A DNA stretch of 64,000 bases from JANNYA01 sp031422315 (GTDB lineage Bacteria > Pseudomonadota > Gammaproteobacteria > Xanthomonadales > SZUA-5): contig JANOQN010000064.1 of NCBI GenBank assembly GCA_031422315.1, positions 151,910 through 215,909 on the forward strand, in the 5' to 3' direction. Positions 42,520 to 52,509 of the stretch are shown one piece after another (position 1 is the stretch's first letter; each line of letters opens with the position of its first letter). The position numbers and the translations under genes were made by a program. The notes beneath the pieces are model-generated. The model had not been told where the DNA came from, did not search any database, and was given only the letters and a program-made list of their open reading frames with translations.

Positions 42520-43422
42520 ATGGACCGAATAGACCAATACCGAATTGCAGTTTGCCTGGCCCAATGCCGGAGTTTTACCGCCACCGCCGAGCGCCTAAGC
42601 CTATCCAAAGCGGTGGTGTCGAGCGCCGTGCGCAATCTGGAAGAACAGCTCGGCACACGATTGTTTCACCGCACCACGCGCAGCGTGCAGCTGACGCAAG
42701 ACGGCAGTGCGCTAGTCGAACGTTGCAGCAGTTTGCTAAGCGATTTAGATGAACTGGACAGCGCATTTCGCCAAAATGTCACTTCGTTATCCGGGCGCTT
42801 ACGCGTTGATATGCCAACCGGCGTGGCGCGCAATTTGGTGTTGCCACGCCTGCCGGAATTTCTGCGCGCGCATCCAGGCGTGAACATTGAGCTTAGCTGC
42901 ACAGATCGTTTTGTCGATGTGGTGGCTGAAGGTTTCGATTGCGTGCTGCGCGTCGGCAATCTAAAAGATTCGAGTTTAGTTGCGCGCTTACTCGGGCATT
43001 TCGCAGTGCTCAATGTCGCCAGCCCTGATTACCTCGCGCGCTTTGGTACGCCGCACACGCTGGCCGATTTGGATGCGCATTTACTGGTGCATTACGTCGG
43101 CCAATTTGGCGTCAGCTTTGCCGATGGTTTCGAGTACTTTGATGGCTCGCGTTTTCAAATACGCGCGATGCGCGGCCAAATCATGGTGAACAATACCGAT
43201 GCTTATTCCGCTGCATGTGTTGCAGGTTTGGGGATCACACAAATGCCTGTGGTCGGCGCCCGCCCGCTGATTAAAGCTGGAAAACTGATCGAAATATTGC
43301 CGGATTTGTGCTCCGAAGCGATGCCGGTGCATTTGGTCTACGCCAGTCGAAAACATCTGTCCAAACGCCTGCGGGTGTTGATGGATTGGCTGGCTGAGGT
43401 GCTTGGGCCTTGGGTGGATTGA
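42520..43422 (+). CDS. LysR-family transcriptional regulator
   Basis: 300 residues from ATG 42520; the 58-codon extension upstream is in the intergenic region and not conserved. Winged HTH at residues 1-60 (SFTATAERLSLSKAVVSSAVRNLEEQLGTRLFHRTTRSVQLTQDG), then a LysR substrate-binding domain (RLRVDMPTGVARNLVLPRLPEFLRAHPGVNIELSCTDRFVDVVAEGFDCVLRVGNL), of the CrgA/DhcR-like subgroup. Divergent from the SDR gene, the likely target. No effector can be named. Confidence 0.94.
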   Translation: MDRIDQYRIAVCLAQCRSFTATAERLSLSKAVVSSAVRNLEEQLGTRLFHRTTRSVQLTQDGSALVERCSSLLSDLDELDSAFRQNVTSLSGRLRVDMPTGVARNLVLPRLPEFLRAHPGVNIELSCTDRFVDVVAEGFDCVLRVGNLKDSSLVARLLGHFAVLNVASPDYLARFGTPHTLADLDAHLLVHYVGQFGVSFADGFEYFDGSRFQIRAMRGQIMVNNTDAYSAACVAGLGITQMPVVGARPLIKAGKLIEILPDLCSEAMPVHLVYASRKHLSKRLRVLMDWLAEVLGPWVD

Positions 43423-43516
43423 GGCAAGTCTGGCGCTCATCTAATTTGTGTTTTCAAATTGTGACTTAGCAGTCATAATAAAGCGCGATGAGTGCAGCCG
43501 TGTAGTGAGTAAATTG

Positions 43517-45940
43517 ATGTCTAAATTTTTGAAGTTGTTCCCCTCTGCACTCATCGCGATTGCCGCCGCATCATTCGCGGATTGGAGCCTCAGCATCGCA
43601 TCTGCTCAAGTTCAAACTGAGATAAAAGCGCCCATCCACACCGCATTACACGCCAAAGAATGGCTTACTGCCAGCGCTTTGCCCGGAGTGCGTCAGCTCA
43701 AAGGTGAAGAAAGGCAGGCGCAAATCAAGCGGGTCACCGGCCAAATTGCTTACAACTTTGAAGATGCGGCAACACGCGTGATGTTTCATGACGGTGATTT
43801 AGTTGTGGACGGCAATTTGACCAATAACGAGCTGCTAATTGTCAGCGGCAATTTGACCATCAAAGGCAATTACCACGATTACCAAGACGGCATTGGCGTG
43901 CTGGTAGTGTTGGGCAACATGCAGGTCGACAGTCTTTATAGCTGGGGTGCGATTTCAGTCGAAAAGGACTTAAACGCGAGCGGCATGATTCTGACCGTCT
44001 ATAACGATTTTACCTTTGAAGTGTCGGGCAAAGTCAACGCGCGGGCGCTGGTGATTTCTGACAAGAGTGCGGATTACACGCGCGGCGAGATCGAAGTGGT
44101 GCTTTCAGATAGCGACTCTGAAGAAACTGACAAGGCGATTGCCTATCGCACATTGTTGCCAGAGTTTTTTACTGGTACGAGCATCTTAGAGCCCAGTGCA
44201 GACGATGCGGATTGGTATTTGCGCTTTGACGATGGGCTGGGCGAAGCGCGCGTGACTGAGGAGGGCGAGTTTTTCCGTTCAACGCTAGGCGCTATCGATT
44301 TGCCTAAGCACATGCAAACTGCGATGGATCCAGAATCCAGCGTGAGCGCATTGAAGGCGTTAATCGGAAAGGATCCGCTGCTGACTCAGCTTATCGCGGC
44401 GCGCCCAAATTTACCGAAAGCGCTATACGCACCGCTGCAGGCGCAGGGGGATGCGATCGCTAATCAGTGGCTGGCGATTGTGGCGCCGAATCTGGTGTTG
44501 AAAGGCGCGAATGCGATGCGCTTAAGCCCAGCGCTTGCGGAAAAAGCGGTCGATAATCCGAGCACTGAAACCGCAGTGCTGGAGCGCATCGCCGCCGATG
44601 CTGACCCGGCTATTCGCATTGCGCTAACTAAGCGCGATGAGCTGCCCAATGCGTTAATCAATCAACTTGCGGCGGATCCAGATGCTGACGTGCGCGCGGC
44701 AGTTTTAAACAACGTTATGCTGGCAGCGGAACTAGACGGCAAAGCAATTGACGCGCGCCTCAGCGATGTACCAGCGGTGCTTGATGCGTTGGCGATCGCC
44801 AAACTCAATGCGGCGCAAATGCGTACGCTGTTGCCAAAACTTTCGCCCGCTGGGGTGTCTACGCTGGCCAGGCGCTTACAAAGTGAACGTTTTGACGGCT
44901 GGCCCTCAGCGCTCAAACCGGGTGAACACGACGCCATCGCCATCGCGATTTTAGATCGCCGCGTTGATACCAGCAGCTACAGACCCAGCTCGCCCGCATT
45001 TTTAGCCTTGAGCGCCGCAGAGCAGTTAAAACGATTTGATGCGCTAACATCGGCCAGAGTTTTGGAGCTTGACAGCGTGGCGAGTGGCACGCGCAGCTTG
45101 GCGCTGATGCAAAAGCTCTGGGCAATGGCGCAAACTCAATCACCCGATGGTAGGAGCCTAATTGCTTTGGGCGCAAAGCTTGCCGAGAACCCGCTGCTGC
45201 CTGAAACCATCGCACTTGAAATGGTGGCATATGCCAGCACGCTACCAAAGCCTGATCCAGATTCATACGAAGACAATCACTTCGACATGCTGGAGGATTT
45301 ATTTGGCAATGATGATCTGGATCGACGCGACGGCAGCGGCCCGCTGCTGACCGACAAGCTGTTGGATGCAGGGGTAACACTTGCGCTCAAGCACCGGCTC
45401 GGCCCTGATGATGAATTCTTGCAGCCGCTGCTCAGCTGCTCAATTTCTAGCGAATTGATTGCTCGGCTCGATGTGCAATTTGGCAATAGCGAAGATTGGG
45501 CGCTGTCGAAAATTTCAATGCCGCGCGTCAATCGCGAACAACTACACTGCGGATTGACCCGCTGGTATGACGATTCGGATCTGCAGGCTGAACTGCGTGC
45601 GATTGCCAAATTGCCGGACGCAGGGTATTGGGATGCACTGGCGAAAGCGAAAGCACCGGAATTGCGGCAAGCGGCGGCAACAAGGCCAGAGCTCAGCGCG
45701 GCAACGCTGCAAAAACTTTTAAAGGACGAAAATGTCGATGTACGTCGTTACGCCAATGGCAATCCATTGGTAACGACTGCCCAGCGCATTGCGCTGCTCA
45801 AACTCGAAGACGATAACGCGTTGGTTTACGCCAAGCCCAGCGTAGAAGAACTGGATGCGCTGCTGCAAGCGCCGATCACCCGTAACAGGCGCTGGGTTAT
45901 TTGGCGGCTGCGCGCGCAGGCGGGTTGGGTTTTGGAATAG
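43517..45940 (+). CDS. Exported protein with beta-solenoid N-terminus and HEAT/LRV-like repeats
   Basis: 807 residues from ATG 43517. Signal peptide (LFPSALIAIAAASFADWSLSIASAQ). Residues about 85-200 are a stack of short beta turns (VVDGNLTNNELLIVSGNLTIKGNYHDYQDGIGVLVVLGNMQV) like a bactofilin/polymer-forming solenoid. From about 310 to the end the protein is a series of helical repeats with the leucine-rich-variant style NPSTETAVLERIAADADPAIRIAL ... AADPDADVRAAVLNN. Unknown function; scaffold or envelope role is inferred. It converges with the M50-type gene. Confidence 0.75.
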   Translation: MSKFLKLFPSALIAIAAASFADWSLSIASAQVQTEIKAPIHTALHAKEWLTASALPGVRQLKGEERQAQIKRVTGQIAYNFEDAATRVMFHDGDLVVDGNLTNNELLIVSGNLTIKGNYHDYQDGIGVLVVLGNMQVDSLYSWGAISVEKDLNASGMILTVYNDFTFEVSGKVNARALVISDKSADYTRGEIEVVLSDSDSEETDKAIAYRTLLPEFFTGTSILEPSADDADWYLRFDDGLGEARVTEEGEFFRSTLGAIDLPKHMQTAMDPESSVSALKALIGKDPLLTQLIAARPNLPKALYAPLQAQGDAIANQWLAIVAPNLVLKGANAMRLSPALAEKAVDNPSTETAVLERIAADADPAIRIALTKRDELPNALINQLAADPDADVRAAVLNNVMLAAELDGKAIDARLSDVPAVLDALAIAKLNAAQMRTLLPKLSPAGVSTLARRLQSERFDGWPSALKPGEHDAIAIAILDRRVDTSSYRPSSPAFLALSAAEQLKRFDALTSARVLELDSVASGTRSLALMQKLWAMAQTQSPDGRSLIALGAKLAENPLLPETIALEMVAYASTLPKPDPDSYEDNHFDMLEDLFGNDDLDRRDGSGPLLTDKLLDAGVTLALKHRLGPDDEFLQPLLSCSISSELIARLDVQFGNSEDWALSKISMPRVNREQLHCGLTRWYDDSDLQAELRAIAKLPDAGYWDALAKAKAPELRQAAATRPELSAATLQKLLKDENVDVRRYANGNPLVTTAQRIALLKLEDDNALVYAKPSVEELDALLQAPITRNRRWVIWRLRAQAGWVLE

Positions 45941-46027
45941 CGGCATTGCGCCGCTCGGTTAGCTTTAGGATCGTCTTGATTTGGAAATGGAATGACCAGA
46001 GCGTGGCTAAGACGTCTCTGCAGCAAT

Positions 46028-46738
46028 TTACTTTTTCGCCAACCGCAAACTCATCCAAAGCGCTACCAAGATAATCGGCACGGATAGCATCAGCCACATA
46101 AAACCCCACATTTGCGTCGTTCCACCGACTAATTCCGCCAAAATTCGGGCGTCGGAATGCAAATGCGGGCGGGCGAGGGTGTCGGAAAATATGTCGAGCG
46201 GCACGTAAATCATCGACGTCAATCCAATTAAGCGCAGCAAAAAATCATTGATGCGATCACTAAAGTAATAAGCAGAGACCAAGCCTGCAATTGCGCCGCC
46301 AAAGCCAAAGCTTAGACCGTATAAATTACGTACGAAAAACACGCTGAGCAGCGCCATGGAAAGCGCCAGCAAACCCATAATCCAGCGATCTGCGCGCGAA
46401 TGGCTGGCGAGAACCAACAACAAAGCGCCGATCACCAGCGACCCTAAATAACCCGCCGTTACAATGGCAAATGCATTGCCGCCTTGCGAAAGCACGCTGC
46501 CACCCTGGTTCGGAATGATTTCCATGCGCAGCACACTTCCGCCGGTCAAGATTGCCGCGAGCGCGTGGCTGCCTTCGTGGAAAAATACCACCAGGATTTT
46601 CAACGGCGTCCAGATAGCAAAATTCCAGGTAAAAGCCAGTAGGGTGGCAATGCCAAGCAGTAAGCCAGCGTCTAACCACGGGTGCTCGGGCTGGTGGTTG
46701 ATGGGTTTGCCCGAGGATTCATTGGCTGCAATTGACAT
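46028..46738 (-). CDS. M50-family (site-2-type) membrane metallopeptidase
   Basis: 236 residues. The zinc site H-E-x-x-H is HEGSH at 54-58, in FFHEGSHALAAILTGG, flanked by hydrophobic segments (LLLGIATLLAFTWNFAIW, AFAIVTAGYLGSLVIGALLLVLAS, LLALSMALLSVFFVRNLYG, a C-terminal span). Small M50B-like peptidases cleave membrane anchors, but the target here is unknown. It shares its C-terminal sequence with the fragment at 41.3-41.6 kb. The longest ATG start (46738) gives a typical hydrophilic N-terminus. Confidence 0.88.
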   Translation of the reverse strand: MSIAANESSGKPINHQPEHPWLDAGLLLGIATLLAFTWNFAIWTPLKILVVFFHEGSHALAAILTGGSVLRMEIIPNQGGSVLSQGGNAFAIVTAGYLGSLVIGALLLVLASHSRADRWIMGLLALSMALLSVFFVRNLYGLSFGFGGAIAGLVSAYYFSDRINDFLLRLIGLTSMIYVPLDIFSDTLARPHLHSDARILAELVGGTTQMWGFMWLMLSVPIILVALWMSLRLAKK

Positions 46739-46862
46739 TGTTGGCGTCCAGTTTTTTTGTTGTCAGCGGTTTTTGTTTAGGCAACTTGCGTTTTTGGTAG
46801 TAAGGGAAGCAGCTGAGCGCTAAGCTACCTGAAATCTTGGGTTGAACATTGCAAATATCAAC

Positions 46863-49800
46863 ATGCTCGTTAAAACCACTCGGCTAAACATGATGCAAAA
46901 GCTGGCCCTATTGCTGGCGAGTCTAACGCTGTTTGTGCAGCACGCCTATGCGCTGCGCGCGGGTGAGGCCATGACCAGCTATCACCTGCAAAATTGGTAT
47001 TCCGATGAAGGTTTGCCGCATAACACCGTGCACAGCATTACTCAGTCTAGCGATGGCTATTTGTGGTTTGCCACTTGGAACGGGCTAGCGCGCTTTAACG
47101 GACGCAATTTCACTGCTTTCAATGCGGTGACTGAACCTAGTTTTACCTCCAGCGGCGTGCGCAGTGTGGTGGCCGGCTTAGATGGCGAAGTTTGGGCGGC
47201 GATGACAAGGTCGGGGCTACATCACTATAAAAATCGGCGCTGGAGTACGATTTCGTTGCCGCAAGATGCGCTGAGCATGAAGCTTGCGACACTTAAGTTT
47301 GATCGAAGTGGCCTGCTGTGGATAGGCAGCCAGGGCCAGGGTGTGTTGACTTACAACCCAAAAACGCTGCAATTCACACGGCCCCGGCCTGCGGCGGATT
47401 TTGGCGATACTTGGATTCAGAATTTCTATGAAGATACCGATGGCTCCATGTGGATCGCAGGCGCGCGCGGTTTGTTGCACTATCAAAATGGCCAGCTGCT
47501 GGCGCTGGGTAAAGCGCATGGCTTGAGCGAAGGCGCGTCAATTTTTAGTGTGCAGCGTGATTCGCGCGGCATTTTATGGGTCGGCGGTGAAACAGGCTTG
47601 TACCGACTGCGCAGCAGCGCACCCTCGGGCGCGGAAATGTTTGAGCCGGTGGGCATCGGGTTGAAAACTGCCGTGCAAACGATTAGTGAAGATAAAAACG
47701 GCAATGTCTGGGTTGGCACGCAAAGCGGCGGTCTGCTCAGGCTGCGCGACGATGGTACGTTTGATCGGCTGATGGCCTCGCGCGGGTTGGCCAATAATCG
47801 CGTCATGGCGCTGCACGAAGATCGCGAAGGAAGTTTGTGGGTCGGCACCAATGCCGGTTTGACGCGCTTGAGCGATTCGCCGTTTTTTCGAATTACCCGC
47901 CGTGATGGTTTGGACGATGAGTTCATCAGATCGATCTATCCAGCCAGAAATGAACAGGGTAAAGATGGTTCGGTCTGGATCGGCACCTCGCGCGGGCTGG
48001 GGGAGTTTAAGGATGGCAGCGTCAGTAAAATTCGTAATGCACCGATTTCCAACGCATCGATTACCAGCGTCATTGAAGATAGAACAGGCACGCTTTGGGT
48101 AGGAACCTACGATGCCGGTTTAAGCCGCCGAGTGGGTGGCCAGTGGCAAACCATGACGCGTGCAGATTCGGATTTGCCGAGCAATCAAGTGCGCGCTTTG
48201 TTGGAAGCAAAAGATGGCAGCATTTGGGTCGGTACTGCGCAAGGCGTGCTGCATATCAATGGCGCAGTTAGTAAAGTTTACACCACCGCTAGTGGCTTGC
48301 CGCGTGATTACACGCTGTCTTTAATGCAAGCCAGCGATGCCAGCATTTGGGTCGGCAGCGTCAATGGCTTTGCCGTGCTGAATGGCGATAAGGTTGCTAC
48401 TTACCCAAGTTCAGAAAGCTTCCCAGCGGATGATGTTTTTCACATGCTGCAAGATGGTGCGGGCGTGGTTTGGCTGGCGACTGATCGCGGCCTAGTACGG
48501 TTTCGCGATGGCAAGTTTGATGCATACGGGCGCGCGCAGGGCCTACCGGATGAAACGCTGTTTGCGGTATCAGAAGATCGCAAAGGCAACTTTTGGCTAT
48601 CGAGTAATTCTGGCTTAATGCGCCTGGCTAGGCGGGAAATCGAGCGCCTGGGTCGGTCAGAAATTTCGGCGATGCAAGTTGATCTATTCGGCCGCTCCGA
48701 TGGCATGAGCGCCGCGCAAATTAATGGCGCATCGTTTCCTTCGACTAGCGTCGATAGCACCGGAAGGCTCTGGCTACCGACCGCCAGAGGCGTTACCGTG
48801 CTTGATCCTGCGCACTTAGCCACCGCCCAGCAAAAGCCGGTGCCGATTGTGTTGGAGAGCGTCAAGTTCGATCAGCAAGAGCAAACTATCGCCGAGCAAA
48901 TCAACTTGCCGACGACTGTGCGCAGGTTGGAATTTGTGTTTGCCGGCTTGAGCTATTTGATGGCTGAGCGCATGCAAATTCGCTACAAGATGCACGGCTA
49001 CGACAGTGATTGGATTACCGCAACCCCAGATGGCGCAGCGGTATATATGCGCTTGAAGCCAGGCACCTATCAGCTCGAAGCGCAGGCGGGCAATAGCCAG
49101 ACGAGCTGGAGTGCGCCATTTAAAATACAGGTCAAGGTGGCTGCTAAATTCTATGAATACTGGGCGTTTTGGCCAGCGGTGGCGCTGCTTTCTGGATTGC
49201 TCGGCGTGGCGTTTAGTCGATCGCTGATTGCCGCGAAAGATCGGCGCCAGCGCGTGCTGGAAACCGAAGTAGCGCTGCGCACGACTGAGCTTCGCGATCG
49301 CAATCAGAATTTAGCCGCAGCAGACGTTGAAAAAACTGCGCTGCTTAAAACCATTCAAATGCAAGCCGAAGCGTTTGCGCGCCAAGCCCGAGAAGATGCA
49401 TTGACGGGTTTGCCGAATCGGCGCTTTTTTGACTTGCGCTGTGCCGAGGCATTTTCGCGAGCGAAATCAAAGCTCAGCCCTCAGGGTAATCATTTAGTCG
49501 TAGCGATTGCGGATGTGGATCATTTTAAACAAGTCAACGATCGGTATTCGCACCAGGCCGGCGATCAAGTGCTCAAAGCCATTGCCGACACCGCCGCGAA
49601 AACAGTAGGCCCAGTTGGCATGGTGGCGCGTTTTGGCGGCGAAGAATTTGCGATTTTCTTCCATGATTTAAATCTCGAAGCAGCGGCCTCATTACTTCGA
49701 CAGGTGTGTACCGACGTGCAAAATCTGCGCTTTTCAGAGCACCCTGATTTGCGCGTGTCGATCTCAATAGGCGTAACCGATTGCCCCGCTGCTGAAACCT

Positions 49801-49886
49801 ATGAGCGCGCGCTGATGCATGCGGACGCGCTGCTATATCTTGCGAAAGCTGGCGGGCGTAATCAGGTGGTAAGTCGGTCAGGCTAA
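46863..49886 (+). CDS. Two-component-type propeller sensor diguanylate cyclase
   Basis: 1007 residues from ATG 46863 (ATG 46890 is also possible; TTG 46842 less so). Signal peptide, then two seven-bladed propellers of Reg_prop repeats with the recurrent pattern D..G.LWVGT...GL.R, a Y_Y_Y domain (AERMQIRYKMHGYDSDWI...YMRLKPGTYQLEAQAGN), one membrane span (FWPAVALLSGLLGVAFSRSL), a coiled coil, and a GGDEF domain with active signature GGEEF (RFGGEEFAIFF). Hybrid sensors of this type in Bacteroidetes sense polysaccharides with a kinase output; here the output is cyclic di-GMP. Ligand unknown. Confidence 0.92.
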   Translation: MLVKTTRLNMMQKLALLLASLTLFVQHAYALRAGEAMTSYHLQNWYSDEGLPHNTVHSITQSSDGYLWFATWNGLARFNGRNFTAFNAVTEPSFTSSGVRSVVAGLDGEVWAAMTRSGLHHYKNRRWSTISLPQDALSMKLATLKFDRSGLLWIGSQGQGVLTYNPKTLQFTRPRPAADFGDTWIQNFYEDTDGSMWIAGARGLLHYQNGQLLALGKAHGLSEGASIFSVQRDSRGILWVGGETGLYRLRSSAPSGAEMFEPVGIGLKTAVQTISEDKNGNVWVGTQSGGLLRLRDDGTFDRLMASRGLANNRVMALHEDREGSLWVGTNAGLTRLSDSPFFRITRRDGLDDEFIRSIYPARNEQGKDGSVWIGTSRGLGEFKDGSVSKIRNAPISNASITSVIEDRTGTLWVGTYDAGLSRRVGGQWQTMTRADSDLPSNQVRALLEAKDGSIWVGTAQGVLHINGAVSKVYTTASGLPRDYTLSLMQASDASIWVGSVNGFAVLNGDKVATYPSSESFPADDVFHMLQDGAGVVWLATDRGLVRFRDGKFDAYGRAQGLPDETLFAVSEDRKGNFWLSSNSGLMRLARREIERLGRSEISAMQVDLFGRSDGMSAAQINGASFPSTSVDSTGRLWLPTARGVTVLDPAHLATAQQKPVPIVLESVKFDQQEQTIAEQINLPTTVRRLEFVFAGLSYLMAERMQIRYKMHGYDSDWITATPDGAAVYMRLKPGTYQLEAQAGNSQTSWSAPFKIQVKVAAKFYEYWAFWPAVALLSGLLGVAFSRSLIAAKDRRQRVLETEVALRTTELRDRNQNLAAADVEKTALLKTIQMQAEAFARQAREDALTGLPNRRFFDLRCAEAFSRAKSKLSPQGNHLVVAIADVDHFKQVNDRYSHQAGDQVLKAIADTAAKTVGPVGMVARFGGEEFAIFFHDLNLEAAASLLRQVCTDVQNLRFSEHPDLRVSISIGVTDCPAAETYERALMHADALLYLAKAGGRNQVVSRSG

Positions 49887-50229
49887 TCCAGCTAATTGCC
49901 TTAAGCCCATCTCAGATTATTGCGAACAACGCGAACGGGCATTGAACGCAGATAACTCCTCGTCATTCCCGCGAAGGCGGGAACCAAGACTCACCGAAAT
50001 TTCAGCGTGCTGGTGAGTATAAAAAATGCGAGTTTGGATAACTAAAAATCAGTGCGAATTTCTGACGCCTGCTCTGGGTCTCCGCTTACGCGGGGATAGC
50101 AACGAGGGTGTGAGCCGCCAGCAAATTTGACTGCACGTTTGGCCGAAAGATGGCTGATGCGCGCGCTTTCACTTGGCCTGCCACCAGAGTTGGGCTAAGG
50201 TAGCGAACTTGCTTCGTTGAGTTCGACTT
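49887..50229. repeat. Gene-free gap with an inverted pair of the dispersed repeat
   Basis: No ORF is supported. 49961-49989 (plus, CGTCATTCCCGCGAAGGCGG...) and 50074-50104 (minus, degenerate: ...CTCCGCTTACGCGGGGAT) flank an 84-bp core, a mini-element of about 144 bp, like the one inside xdhB (133 bp). The last 100 bp lead to coaD. Confidence 0.8.
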
Positions 50230-50733
50230 ATGAATTCCATCACCTGCGTTTACCCCGGCACTTTTGATCCGCTCACGAATGGACACATCGATTTGGTCGA
50301 GCGTGCAGCGCCTTTGTTCAAACGACTGGTGGTAGCGGTTGCCGCCAATCCGGGTAAGAATCCGCTGTTTAGTCTGGAACAACGCATGGCGTTAACTAAA
50401 AACGCGTTCGCGCATCTTGCGAATGTGGAGATCTTAGGATTTTCGACACTGCTGGCAGCTTTTGTACCCTCGATTGGTGGCCGTGTGGTGTTGCGCGGCT
50501 TGCGCGCGGTCAGCGATTTTGAGTTTGAATTTCAGCTGGCCAGCATGAATCGGCATTTGATGCCGAATGTGGAAACGATGTTTTTGACGCCGGCTGAGCG
50601 GCATAGCTTTATCTCCTCAACACTGGTGCGCGAAGTCGCGCGCTTGGGCGGTGATGTCAGTGAATTTGTGCACCCGCAAGTGGCCAAAGCGCTGCGAGAT
50701 AAGTTCAGTGCTGAAGCGCCCATCAGCGCATGA
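50230..50733 (+). CDS. coaD: Phosphopantetheine adenylyltransferase
   Basis: Fourth step of CoA synthesis: adenylates 4'-phosphopantetheine. 167 residues. Nucleotidyltransferase motif T-x-G-H (YPGTFDPLTNGHIDLVERA), substrate loop RGLRAVSDFEFEFQLASMNRHLMP, and SSTLVREVARLGGDVSEFVHP at the C-terminus. It overlaps nadE by four bases (ATGA), linking two cofactor pathways in one transcript. Confidence 0.97.
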   Translation: MNSITCVYPGTFDPLTNGHIDLVERAAPLFKRLVVAVAANPGKNPLFSLEQRMALTKNAFAHLANVEILGFSTLLAAFVPSIGGRVVLRGLRAVSDFEFEFQLASMNRHLMPNVETMFLTPAERHSFISSTLVREVARLGGDVSEFVHPQVAKALRDKFSAEAPISA

Positions 50734-52466
50734 AAATCCTACTCGCGCAGTGCAACTTTACCGTCGGTGATTTTGCCGTCAATGCACAGAAAATTCGAGC
50801 GATCTACGCGGCGCACGCGGATTCAGCGGATTTAGTCGTGTTCACCGAGCTGGCACTAAGCGGCTATTTTCCGATGGATTTGCTGAGCAAGTCGGATTTT
50901 TTGGCCGAGCAAGATCGCATGCTGGATTTGCTCAAAGCTGACACGCAGGGTCGCCACGCGGCCATGGTAGTTGGCTTTGTCGCGCGCAATACCGGCGTTG
51001 GCAAGCCAATTGCGAATGCGCTGGCCTTGCTGCACGGTGGTGACTTGCGCTTTAGCTATCACAAGCGTTTATTGCCGACCTACAATATTTTCGATGAGGC
51101 GCGCCATTTTGAACCGGGCGATGTGCCCGGCATCCATGAGTTTCGCGGCCTGCGGATTGGCTTTGCGATTTGCGAAGATTTATGGAACGACGAGCTGGAT
51201 TTGGACTATGACGACATCCCGATTCGCGAGCTCAAACAGGCCGGCGCGCAGATCATTTTGGCGATCAATGCCAGCCCCAGCAATTTAAACAAACACGCTG
51301 AGCGGCTTATTCGATTTTCCGCAAGCGCCAAGCGGCACGAACTGGCGCTGATATCGGTCAACCAAGTCGGCGGCTATGATGAAATCGTGTTCGATGGCAA
51401 CTCGTTTGCTTTTGACAACATGGGTGAGCAGCGCCTGCAAATGCCCGCCTTCAAAACGGCAACTTGTCTGCTGGAGCTTGATAGCCATGCGGCGATAACC
51501 CACGTGCAGACGGATTGCGAGCCAGTCATGGCTGCCGTACATCGCCAGCTTGAAGGCGCGCTGGGAACTTCCCAGCAAAGTGCTTTTTTCGATGCGCAAA
51601 TCTCCCTGGGCCTAAAAGATTATTTGCGTAAATGCGGCTTCAGCAAAGTGGTGGTTGGCAGCTCGGGTGGTATTGATTCGGCGCTTACCCTTGCAATTGC
51701 CGCGCGCGCGCTCGGGCCTGAGAATGTGCTGGCGGTAACTATGCCGTCGCGCTATTCCTCCAGCGGTTCGGTAGATGATTCGATAGCGCTTTGCCGCAAT
51801 TTGGGCGTTGAGCTGCGCACGACATCCATTGAGGCGCAGTTTGCCTTGGCGTGTGCCGACTTCACTGGCGCGCATGGCAGTGCGCCTTCACCGCTGACCC
51901 AGCAAAACATACAGGCGCGCTTGCGCGGGCGCATGCTGATGGAAGTCAGCAATCACTTCGGGCATTTGCTGCTCAGCACCGGCAATAAATCCGAGATGAG
52001 CGTCGGTTACGCAACACTCTATGGCGATATGAATGGTGGATTGAATCTCATTGGTGATCTTTACAAGCTGGACGTATTCGCGCTCTCGCGCTGGATCAAT
52101 ACACATGCAGGCCGAGTGCTTATTCCAACCGAAATCATCGACAAAGAACCCTCCGCCGAGCTGGCGCCCGATCAAAAAGACTCTGATTCACTGCCAACCT
52201 ATCCGATTTTGGACGCGATTTTGCGGCTCGCGATTGAAGGCGGTGCGCTGCCTGCTAGTGAAGTGGCCACGCTGCGCGCTTTTTTAGCCAATGTGCCGAT
52301 CAGCGAAGTCGAGCGCGTGCTGCGCATGATTACCAGAGCCGAATTCAAACGCCGCCAAGCCCCGCCGATAATCCGCTGCCAGCGCCGCGCGTTTGGTATC
52401 GGCTGGCGCATGCCGATTGCGCAACGCTTTGTACCAAGCGCGGAGGTTTTGTTGGGGCTACAGTGA
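50730..52466 (+). CDS. nadE: NAD+ synthase, glutamine-dependent
   Basis: 578 residues: N-terminal nitrilase-type glutaminase (catalytic Glu in FTELALSGYFPMDLL, Lys in YHKRLLPTYNIFDE, Cys in FAICEDLWND) and a C-terminal synthetase domain with the ATP pyrophosphatase loop VVVGSSGGIDSALTLA. The synthetase part also shows STGNKSEMSVGYATLYGDMNGG and the end FKRRQAPPIIRC. It converts nicotinate adenine dinucleotide to NAD using glutamine, so it can work without free ammonia. Overlaps coaD. Confidence 0.97.
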   Translation: MKILLAQCNFTVGDFAVNAQKIRAIYAAHADSADLVVFTELALSGYFPMDLLSKSDFLAEQDRMLDLLKADTQGRHAAMVVGFVARNTGVGKPIANALALLHGGDLRFSYHKRLLPTYNIFDEARHFEPGDVPGIHEFRGLRIGFAICEDLWNDELDLDYDDIPIRELKQAGAQIILAINASPSNLNKHAERLIRFSASAKRHELALISVNQVGGYDEIVFDGNSFAFDNMGEQRLQMPAFKTATCLLELDSHAAITHVQTDCEPVMAAVHRQLEGALGTSQQSAFFDAQISLGLKDYLRKCGFSKVVVGSSGGIDSALTLAIAARALGPENVLAVTMPSRYSSSGSVDDSIALCRNLGVELRTTSIEAQFALACADFTGAHGSAPSPLTQQNIQARLRGRMLMEVSNHFGHLLLSTGNKSEMSVGYATLYGDMNGGLNLIGDLYKLDVFALSRWINTHAGRVLIPTEIIDKEPSAELAPDQKDSDSLPTYPILDAILRLAIEGGALPASEVATLRAFLANVPISEVERVLRMITRAEFKRRQAPPIIRCQRRAFGIGWRMPIAQRFVPSAEVLLGLQ

Positions 52467-52509
52467 AGGTTTGGCAGTTGAAATAAGTAAACTAACTAGG
52501 TGGGTGTTT

